Below are positions 5,661 to 10,212 of a DNA stretch of 10,212 bases, one piece after another. The notes beneath the pieces were generated by a model. The model made no database searches and had not been told where the DNA came from. It saw only the letters and a list, made by a program, of their open reading frames with translations. This DNA comes from an uncultured Collinsella sp. (lineage in GTDB: Bacteria > Actinomycetota > Coriobacteriia > Coriobacteriales > Coriobacteriaceae): assembly GCA_902489945.1 (NCBI GenBank), contig CABUBZ010000063.1, forward strand, positions 1 to 10,212, in the 5' to 3' direction. Numbering within the stretch: the stretch's first letter is position 1; the number at the start of each line of letters is the position of its first letter. Position numbers and translations under genes: made by a program.

Positions 5661-6001
5661 GTGGGCATTTTGTCGTCGGCTTTTTGAATCGAGACGTCGA
5701 GAAGGAATATCAAAAACTAGATGGATCTCAGCGAAGGCTCGTCCGTATTGCAGTCGCGAAATTAAAGACGCGCGCTGATGAAATTGGAACGCCGCTTCAC
5801 GGCGAGCTTGCCGGCTGCAAAAAGATCAAATGGCGGAATGCAGGACTCCGAATGGTTTTTCGAATCCGGGAGGACGGAACGGTTGAGATTGCCGAGATCG
5901 TGGCAATAGGGCGGCGCGACCGTTCCGAGGTCTATAAGACGGCCGCAGGGCGCCTGTCAAAGCGACCCGCCATGGTTGAATACGACGGAACCCTGAGATA
6001 G
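5657..6001 (+). CDS. Toxin of RelE/ParE superfamily (type II toxin-antitoxin)
   Basis: A 114-residue basic protein. Visible family signature: N-terminal helix VEKEYQKLDGSQRRLVRIAVAK, then LHGELAGCKKIKWRNAGLRMVFRI (48-70), then the last strands TVEIAEIVAIGRRDRSEVYKTAAGRL (75-100). Residues that correspond to the RelE ribosome-dependent mRNA interferase set appear to be kept: Lys near 55-58, Arg65, an Arg in GRRDR (86-89) and Tyr93. This favours an RNase toxin rather than a gyrase-poisoning ParE, though motifs alone cannot settle it. The start ATG overlaps the antitoxin stop (ATGA at 5657-5660). A short C-terminal extension after Arg99 (SKRPAMVEYDGTLR) lies beyond the core fold. A strong terminator begins three bases after the stop. 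No truncation or frameshift is seen, so the pair looks intact. Confidence 0.85.
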   Translation: MSGHFVVGFLNRDVEKEYQKLDGSQRRLVRIAVAKLKTRADEIGTPLHGELAGCKKIKWRNAGLRMVFRIREDGTVEIAEIVAIGRRDRSEVYKTAAGRLSKRPAMVEYDGTLR

Positions 6002-6003
6002 GG

Positions 6004-6038
6004 AAGGCCGAAGTTCCGATGGTGCTTCGGCCTTTTTT
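6004..6038 (+). terminator. Intrinsic terminator of the toxin-antitoxin operon
   Basis: A perfect 10-bp stem (AAGGCCGAAG at 6004-6013 with CTTCGGCCTT at 6025-6034) closes an 11-nt loop and runs into six T residues (6033-6038). Read on the minus strand it lacks a T run, so it serves the plus-strand operon only and does not terminate the convergent lysine operon. Confidence 0.92.
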
Positions 6039-6090
6039 GTTTTCGGCTTGGTTGCCGACATTGCGCCGTAGGTTGAGCATACGTCAGCGA

Positions 6091-6188
6091 AAACGCCCCT
6101 AGGCGAGCAAGGTGACGCGAAAGAGGAGGGCATTGACCTTCTGGTCATGCCCGACGATTGAACGTCAGATTGCCGCTTAGGGGCGTTT
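6091..6188. repeat. 98-nt near-perfect palindrome in the convergent intergenic region
   Basis: The outer arms 6091-6117 and 6163-6188 are complementary over 23 pairs plus one G-T wobble, with one bulged A and two mismatches; the terminal 11 bp (AAACGCCCCTA with TAGGGGCGTTT) are perfect. Inside lies a second hairpin, GGGCATTGACC (6128-6138) with GGTCATGCCC (6143-6152), 10 bp with one bulge and a TTCT loop. On the minus strand the outer stem ends in GGGGCG followed by four T, so it might act as the terminator of the dap operon. It could also be a MITE-like mobile repeat or a structured RNA. No protein is encoded. Confidence 0.6.
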
Positions 6189-6201
6189 GCAGCGTCGGGC
6201 C

Positions 6202-6229
6202 GTTACGGCGTTTGGTAAAACGCCGTAAC
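6202..6229. terminator. Perfect 12-bp hairpin just after dapH (3' end structure, no T run)
   Basis: GTTACGGCGTTT (6202-6213) and AAACGCCGTAAC (6218-6229) are perfect inverted repeats with a 4-nt loop. On the minus strand the hairpin begins 2 nt after the dapH stop codon. No T run follows in either direction, so it is not a canonical intrinsic terminator; it may protect the operon's 3' end from exonucleases or act with the 98-nt palindrome downstream. Confidence 0.5.
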
Positions 6230-6231
6230 TA

Positions 6232-6951
6232 TTAAAGCTGGCGCAGGCCCTCTTCCAGGCCGGTCTTGCTGTCGGTCTTCTCGTCGCGCATCTTGATGGC
6301 GCGGGCGGGGACACCGGCCACGACGGCGCCGGCGGGGACGTCCTCGACGCACACGGCGCCGGCGGCAACTACAGCACCCTTGCCCACGTGCACGCCTTCC
6401 AGGACCACGGCGTTTGCGCCGATCATGACATCGTCCTCGATGATGACGGGCGTGGCGCTGGCGGGCTCCACAACGCCTGCCAGCACGGTGCCGGCGCCGA
6501 TGTGGCAGTTCTTGCCCACGGTGGCGCGACCGCCCAGCACGGCGCCCATATCGATCATGGAACCCTCGCCGATAACGGAGCCGATGTTGATGATGGCGCC
6601 CATCATGATGACGGCACGGTCGCCAATCTCGACGCGGTCGCGGATGATCGCGCCCGGCTCGATGCGGGCGTTGATGCCCTTAAGGTCGAGCATGGGGACG
6701 GCGGAGTTGCGGCAGTCATTCTCGACGTCGTAGTAATCGATGGAATCGGCGTTGGCGTCCAGGATGGCTTTGAGCTCGTCCCAGTCGCCAAAGACGGTCT
6801 TGCCGCGACGGCCGCCGTAGACATGTGCGTCGCCCCAGGCAACCTTCATGCCGGGTTTCTCGCGCACATACAGCTTGACAGGCGTCTTTTTAGGCGCGGT
6901 GGCGATGTAATTGATAATCTCCTGGGCATCCATCTCGGCTGCGTTGCTCAT
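6232..6951 (-). CDS. dapH: Tetrahydrodipicolinate N-acetyltransferase
   Basis: A 239-residue left-handed beta-helix acyltransferase that acetylates tetrahydrodipicolinate using acetyl-CoA, committing lysine synthesis to the N-acetyl branch. The protein closely follows Bacillus-type DapH: TPVKLYVRE near 23-31, VFGDWDELK (53-61), ENDCRNSAVPMLDLK (77-91), IEPGAIIRD (97-105), then hexapeptide repeats with DRAVIMMGAIINIGSVIGEG (111-130), GGRATVGKNCHIGAGTVLAGV (140-160) and EDDVMIGANAVVLEGV (172-187), ending in the family tail LRQL. These features separate it from the succinyltransferase DapD. The ATG at 6951-6949 has AAAGGAG nine bases upstream. It is the last gene of the operon, 39 nt after dapB. 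The deacetylase and aminotransferase of this branch are not adjacent. Hairpins follow the stop. Confidence 0.94.
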   Translation of the reverse strand: MSNAAEMDAQEIINYIATAPKKTPVKLYVREKPGMKVAWGDAHVYGGRRGKTVFGDWDELKAILDANADSIDYYDVENDCRNSAVPMLDLKGINARIEPGAIIRDRVEIGDRAVIMMGAIINIGSVIGEGSMIDMGAVLGGRATVGKNCHIGAGTVLAGVVEPASATPVIIEDDVMIGANAVVLEGVHVGKGAVVAAGAVCVEDVPAGAVVAGVPARAIKMRDEKTDSKTGLEEGLRQL

Positions 6952-6990
6952 TCGCTATCTCTCCTTTGGGTGGATTCGGTTGATACCTGG

Positions 6991-7731
6991 TTAGGCAAAC
7001 ATGACCTGGTCGAACGTATAGAAGCTGGGTTCGCGGGCGACGAGCTTCTGCGCGGCTGCCAGGGCGCCGTTGACAAAGATCTGACGGCTCGTGGCGCGGT
7101 GGGTGAGCGTGACCTCCTCGTCCTGGCCAAAGAAACTCACTTCGTGGACGCCGGCGACAGTGCCACCGCGCAGCGAGTGCATGCCGATCTCCTTGGGATC
7201 GCGTGCTCCGCACATGCCCTCGCGGCCATAGACGGGGTGGTAGCCTGCCTCGGGCTCGGCTTCGACGACGGCGTCGAGCAACAACTTGGCAGTGCCGCTG
7301 GGGGCGTCGACCTTTTGGTTATGGTGCGTCTCGACGATTTCGCAGTCAAAGCCGGGCAGCTCGCGTGTAGCCTGCGCTACCAGATGGCGCAGGGCTGCGA
7401 TACCGATGGAGTAATTGCCCGAGTGCATAACGCGGGTGTTCTGGCCCAGCTCACGCAGGCGGTCCATCTGCTCGGGGGTGTAGCCTGTGGTGCCTGAGAC
7501 CAACGCCGCGCCCGTGCGCTCGACATAGGCGACGACAGCGTCGAAGGTCGCGACGTTCGAGAAGTCGATAATCACATCGGCAGCCGGTGCGTTCTCGAGC
7601 TCGCTCAAATCGAAGCCAATCTGGGCCACGATATCAAAAACGGGCTGCCCGGCGGCATCGACAATGCTTTCGGCGGTGGTGCGGATGAGCGAGCCCATGC
7701 GGCCCGTTCCCATAATGACGGTCTTAATCAA
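6991..7731 (-). CDS. dapB: 4-hydroxy-tetrahydrodipicolinate reductase
   Basis: A 246-residue cytoplasmic reductase that converts the DapA product to tetrahydrodipicolinate with NAD(P)H. Seen directly: dinucleotide motif GTGRMG (8-13), SGTTG (79-83), SGNYSIG (104-110), and the active-site signature ETHHNQKVDAPSGTA (134-148) with His136/His137, Lys140 and the DAPSGT loop. It is shorter than the Escherichia coli enzyme (273 residues), mainly between the dinucleotide motif and DVIIDFS, like many Gram-positive forms. The start is TTG at 7731-7729: it overlaps the end of the lysA-dapA frame by 8 nt and is preceded at 9 nt by GAAGGGAG (7748-7741), inside the dapA coding end. The next ATG (Met7) would cut off part of the first beta strand. 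Translation is probably coupled to dapA. dapH follows 39 nt downstream. Confidence 0.95.
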   Translation of the reverse strand: MIKTVIMGTGRMGSLIRTTAESIVDAAGQPVFDIVAQIGFDLSELENAPAADVIIDFSNVATFDAVVAYVERTGAALVSGTTGYTPEQMDRLRELGQNTRVMHSGNYSIGIAALRHLVAQATRELPGFDCEIVETHHNQKVDAPSGTAKLLLDAVVEAEPEAGYHPVYGREGMCGARDPKEIGMHSLRGGTVAGVHEVSFFGQDEEVTLTHRATSRQIFVNGALAAAQKLVAREPSFYTFDQVMFA

Positions 7732-10033
7732 GCAGACCAGCTCCCTTCAGAGCATCGGTAAGTGCGGATCGCGTGTCGTCTGCCATGGGGCACAGCGGCA
7801 TACGGTAGTTTGCCTCGATCATGCCCATCTGGGCGAGCGCTTCCTTAACGGGGATGGGGTTGACCTCGCTAAAGAGGGCATTGATGAGCGGCTGACCGGC
7901 AATCTGGATATCGCGGGCGCGCTCCACGTCGCCGTCCAAATAGGCGTGGCACATGTCGTGCACGAGCTGCGGCTGAACATCGGCCCACACGCTGATGGTG
8001 CCCGAGGCGCCCAGGCTCATGAGCGGCACGGTAAGCGCGTCCTCGCCCGAGTACATGCGGAAGTCGTCTGACAGCAGGTGAGCGATCTTGGCCGCGTAGG
8101 CGACGTCGCCCGAGGCTTCCTTAATACCCATGATGTTGGGATGTGCGGCCAGGCGCTCTACGTTGTGCTCGCTGATACCGCAGCCGCAACGACCGGGGAT
8201 GTTGTACAGGATGCAGGGAATGTCCACGGCATCGGCTACGGTCTTAAAGTGCTGATAGATACCCTCTTCGTTAGACTTGTTGTAGTAGGGGGTAATGAGC
8301 AGCAGGCCGTCGGCTCCCAAGCCCTGGTAAGTAAGCGACTTGGTGAGCATGGTCTGCGTGGAGTTGGAGCCCGAGCCGGCGATGACGGGGACGCGTCCTG
8401 CAACTTGCTTGACCACCGCGGCGACAACGGAGTTGTCCTCGTCGTCGGTCATCGTGGCGCTCTCGCCGGTGGTGCCTAGGGTGAGGATGGCGTCGGTGCC
8501 GTTTTGCAGGTGGAAATCGATAAGGCGCCCAAGCGCGTCAAAGTCGACACTGCCGTCCTTTTTAAACGGCGTAACTAGGGCGACGGTTGAGCCCTCGAGA
8601 TTGCGGATGTCCATGTTCTTCCCCTTCGCCTCTGCGATCTGGATGCGTTTGTTCCATTGAGCTGCGACTGCCAAGCGCTCGTCTTTGGCGCGACGGCGTG
8701 CACTTTCGGCGCGCGACTTGGCCAGCAGCTCTCGGCCGCACGGCAGCACGTCGAGCGTGGCAAAGTAATCGCCCGGGCGCTCGGCGCGGCGGATGAGGTC
8801 GGCCGCGCTATCGGGGCGCAGCAGGACCTCGGCCGAGCGCAGCCGTCCGTTGTAGTTGTAGCCCATGGAGTAGCCATGCGCACCGGTATCGTGGATTACA
8901 AGCAGGTCACCCATGTCGATATGCGGCAGCTCGCGATCGATAGCGAACTTGTCGTTGTTTTCGCATAGGTTGCCCGTGATGTCATAGGTGTTCGTGACGG
9001 ACGCTGTGGCCTTGTCGGCGCCGCCCGGCTGACCCATTACCGTAATGTGGTGGTAGGCGCCATACATGGCAGGGCGAATCAAATCGACGGCGCTTGCATC
9101 GACACCGATATAGTCCTTGTAGATCTGCTTCTCGTGGATGGCCTTGGTGACCAGGCAGCCGTAGGGGCCCATCATAAAGCGGCCCATCTCGGTGCAGATC
9201 GCCACATCGCCCATGCCGGCGGGAACCAGGATCTCGTCGTATGCCGCGTGTACTCCCTCGCCGATGGCGCGAATGTCGTTGGTCTGCTGCTCGGGCAGGT
9301 AGGGGATGCCGACGCCGCCGGACAGATTGATGAAGGCGACGTGTGCGCCGGTCTCGCGCTCCAGGCGTACGGCAAGCTCAAAGAGGATGCGCGCGAGCTT
9401 GGGGTAGTAGTCGTTGGTGACAGTGTTGCTGGCAAGGAATGCGTGGATGCCAAAGTCCTCGGCGCCCTTGGCCTTGAGCATGCGGAAGGCCTCGAAGAGC
9501 TGCTCGGTGGTCATGCCATATTTGGAGTCGCCCGGGTTGTCCATGATGCCGTTGGAGAGCTGGAACAGGCCGCCTGGATTAAAGCGGCAGCTGACCGTCT
9601 TGGGGATGGGCCCCGCAACGCGCTCAAAGAACCCGATGTGGCTGATGTCGTCAAAGTTGACGATGGCACCCAGCTTGTCGGCGAGCTCAAAGTCGGCAGC
9701 CGGTGTGTCGTTGGACGAGAACATGATGTCGTGTCCCGTGATACCCAGTGAGCGGGCGATCATGAGCTCGGTATAGCTCGAGCAATCGCAGCCGCAGCCG
9801 TATTCGTTGAGAATGGAGATGAGCGCCGGGTTGGGGTTGGCCTTGACGGCAAAGTATTCCTTAAAGCCCGGGTTCCATGCAAAGGCGTCGCGCACTTCTT
9901 GCATGTTGCGGCGGATGCCCGCCTCGTCGTATAGATGAAACGGCGTGGGGAACTGCTCGACGATATGCTCGAGTGTCTCCTTGTCCACAAACGGCTGCTT
10001 GGCCGCATATGCCTCGTTGGGGGTCAATGCCAT
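7724..10033 (-). CDS. lysA-dapA: LysA-DapA fusion: diaminopimelate decarboxylase + 4-hydroxy-tetrahydrodipicolinate synthase
   Basis: One uninterrupted 769-residue frame joins two normally separate enzymes. Residues 1 to about 428 are fold-type III PLP decarboxylase LysA, converting meso-diaminopimelate to lysine: PLP-lysine Lys64 in YFAVKANPNP, GIHAF (195-199), glycine loop SGGVG (238-242), TEMGR (281-285), the CENND motif (357-361) that supplies Cys and Asp, and GAHGYSMGYNYNGR (384-397). Residues 429-473 are a charged, Ala/Arg-rich, probably helical linker. Residues 474-769 are full-length DapA, condensing pyruvate with aspartate semialdehyde: GTTGE (520-524), YNIPGR (610-615) with Tyr610 and Arg615, and Schiff-base Lys638 in GIKEASGD. 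Both active sites look complete. The ATG at 10033 has GAGG 10 nt upstream, next to a lysine-riboswitch expression platform. An internal ATG (Met474) with its own ribosome binding site could yield free DapA too. An assembly error removing a stop cannot be excluded. Confidence 0.93.
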   Translation of the reverse strand: MALTPNEAYAAKQPFVDKETLEHIVEQFPTPFHLYDEAGIRRNMQEVRDAFAWNPGFKEYFAVKANPNPALISILNEYGCGCDCSSYTELMIARSLGITGHDIMFSSNDTPAADFELADKLGAIVNFDDISHIGFFERVAGPIPKTVSCRFNPGGLFQLSNGIMDNPGDSKYGMTTEQLFEAFRMLKAKGAEDFGIHAFLASNTVTNDYYPKLARILFELAVRLERETGAHVAFINLSGGVGIPYLPEQQTNDIRAIGEGVHAAYDEILVPAGMGDVAICTEMGRFMMGPYGCLVTKAIHEKQIYKDYIGVDASAVDLIRPAMYGAYHHITVMGQPGGADKATASVTNTYDITGNLCENNDKFAIDRELPHIDMGDLLVIHDTGAHGYSMGYNYNGRLRSAEVLLRPDSAADLIRRAERPGDYFATLDVLPCGRELLAKSRAESARRRAKDERLAVAAQWNKRIQIAEAKGKNMDIRNLEGSTVALVTPFKKDGSVDFDALGRLIDFHLQNGTDAILTLGTTGESATMTDDEDNSVVAAVVKQVAGRVPVIAGSGSNSTQTMLTKSLTYQGLGADGLLLITPYYNKSNEEGIYQHFKTVADAVDIPCILYNIPGRCGCGISEHNVERLAAHPNIMGIKEASGDVAYAAKIAHLLSDDFRMYSGEDALTVPLMSLGASGTISVWADVQPQLVHDMCHAYLDGDVERARDIQIAGQPLINALFSEVNPIPVKEALAQMGMIEANYRMPLCPMADDTRSALTDALKGAGLLD
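8612..8627 (-). promoter_or_regulatory. Internal ribosome binding site and start codon for stand-alone DapA
   Basis: Within the fused frame, GAAGGGG (8627-8621) stands 6 nt before an ATG at 8614-8612. From this ATG a 296-residue protein of normal DapA length and N-terminus (MDIRNLEGSTVALVTPF) would be made. The spacing is that of a real start site. It may be a relic of a formerly separate gene or an active re-initiation site that supplies extra DapA beside the fusion. Confidence 0.55.
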
Positions 10034-10046
10034 GTCCCGTAAACCT

Positions 10047-10103
10047 CGCTATCCAGACGGCGCCATCTGCGCATCGAATCCGCATAGCGTGGACCCAATG
10101 TCC
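10047..10103 (-). promoter_or_regulatory. Expression platform of the lysine riboswitch
   Basis: The segment GTCTGGATAGCG (10058-10047), which ends at the ribosome binding site GAGG, is complementary (11 pairs plus one wobble) to CGCTATCCGGAC (10111-10100), the 3' strand of the aptamer's P1 stem. A competing hairpin CAGATG/CGTCTG (10069-10064 with 10059-10054) uses part of the same segment. Mutually exclusive pairings of this kind are typical of riboswitch platforms. There is no T-rich terminator, so control is probably at translation initiation. The on/off direction cannot be read safely from the visible part. Confidence 0.6.
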
Positions 10104-10212
10104 GGATAGCGCTCCCGCATTGCTGCAGACAGTCCTGTGGGTGTTTCCCACAGGCCCACCAGGTTGTTCGTGCCCGAAAAGCCCAGTTCGGCGGGTTTCG
10201 CCTCCCCACGGG
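10104..10212 (-). ncRNA. Lysine riboswitch (L box) aptamer, 3' half; 5' half beyond window
   Basis: Read on the minus strand, the order of elements fits the L-box 3' half. A P3 hairpin GGCG/CGCC (10202-10199 with 10193-10190) is followed by conserved GCCGAA. P4 follows as ACTGGG (10187-10182) with CCTGGT (10163-10158). P5 is CCTGTGGG (10154-10147) with CCCACAGG (10141-10134), followed by the conserved GACTGTC (10134-10128). Finally GGGAGCGCTATCC (10116-10104) matches the P1 3' strand seen in Bacillus lysC (GGAG.GCTATC). The P1 5' strand and P2 must lie to the right of the window. It would sense lysine and control the lysA-dapA-dapB-dapH operon, fitting end-product control. Recognition is by comparison from memory with known L boxes; partial, but the element order is convincing. 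Confidence 0.83.

Noticed and set aside
6004..6038. Bidirectional terminator shared by the toxin-antitoxin and lysine operons
   Set aside because: On the minus strand the stem is not followed by a T run, so it works only for the plus-strand operon.
5826..6080. 84-codon minus-strand frame over the toxin gene and its terminator
   Set aside because: It overlaps an intact toxin gene, has no ribosome binding site of note and no recognisable protein features.
6388..7497. Long open frame (369 codons) on + opposite dapH and dapB, and similar ones opposite lysA-dapA
   Set aside because: They are antisense shadows caused by GC-rich codon use; their translations are low-complexity and resemble no family, while the minus strand encodes clear enzymes.
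10034..10212. Minus-strand open frames upstream of lysA-dapA (for example 61 codons at 10024-10209)
   Set aside because: The region is explained by the lysine riboswitch; the translations have no family features.

Overview
The window looks like a chromosomal segment of a GC-rich, gut-type actinobacterium, most likely Collinsella or a close relative in the Coriobacteriia. This is an inference from base composition, codon use and the style of the proteins (lysine-riboswitch control, acetylase-type DapH, a Firmicute-like L-lactate dehydrogenase and NA37 protein). There is no rRNA or other marker to prove it. I see no tRNA, rRNA, CRISPR array, complete insertion sequence or phage gene.

Left part (1-5226, all on +). 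The 3' end of glutamine-dependent NAD synthetase (nadE) enters from the left edge. Next comes a fold-type I PLP aminotransferase whose short leader holds nested stems and a perfect intrinsic-terminator hairpin just before the ribosome binding site. An L-lactate dehydrogenase gene follows; its leader has another GC-rich hairpin and a strong terminator lies after it. The enzyme has glutamine at both positions that bind fructose-1,6-bisphosphate in allosteric LDHs. Then comes a DUF2974 alpha/beta-hydrolase-like gene, bracketed by two 31-bp direct copies of an imperfect palindrome, and a nucleoid-associated (NA37/NdpA family) protein gene with an in-frame G8 tract.

Middle (5227-6231). A Phd/YefM-type antitoxin and RelE/ParE-type toxin form a two-gene operon with a 4-nt overlap. 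It has an AT-rich 42-bp nested palindromic operator in front and a clean terminator behind. Between that terminator and the convergent lysine operon lie a 98-nt near-perfect palindrome and a perfect 12-bp hairpin.

Right part (6232-10212, all on -). This is a lysine/diaminopimelate operon: lysA-dapA as one 769-codon reading frame, then dapB (TTG start, overlapping dapA) and dapH. It is headed by the 3' half of a lysine riboswitch, whose 5' half lies beyond the right edge. DapA and DapB make tetrahydrodipicolinate, DapH acetylates it, and LysA decarboxylates meso-diaminopimelate to lysine at the end. The acetyl-pathway aminotransferase and deacetylase are not in this operon; the aminotransferase at 520-1683 is a possible, unproven candidate for the former.

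The items most worth a second look are the LysA-DapA fusion under a lysine riboswitch, the structured leader of the aminotransferase, the 98-nt palindrome and the repeat-flanked DUF2974 gene.
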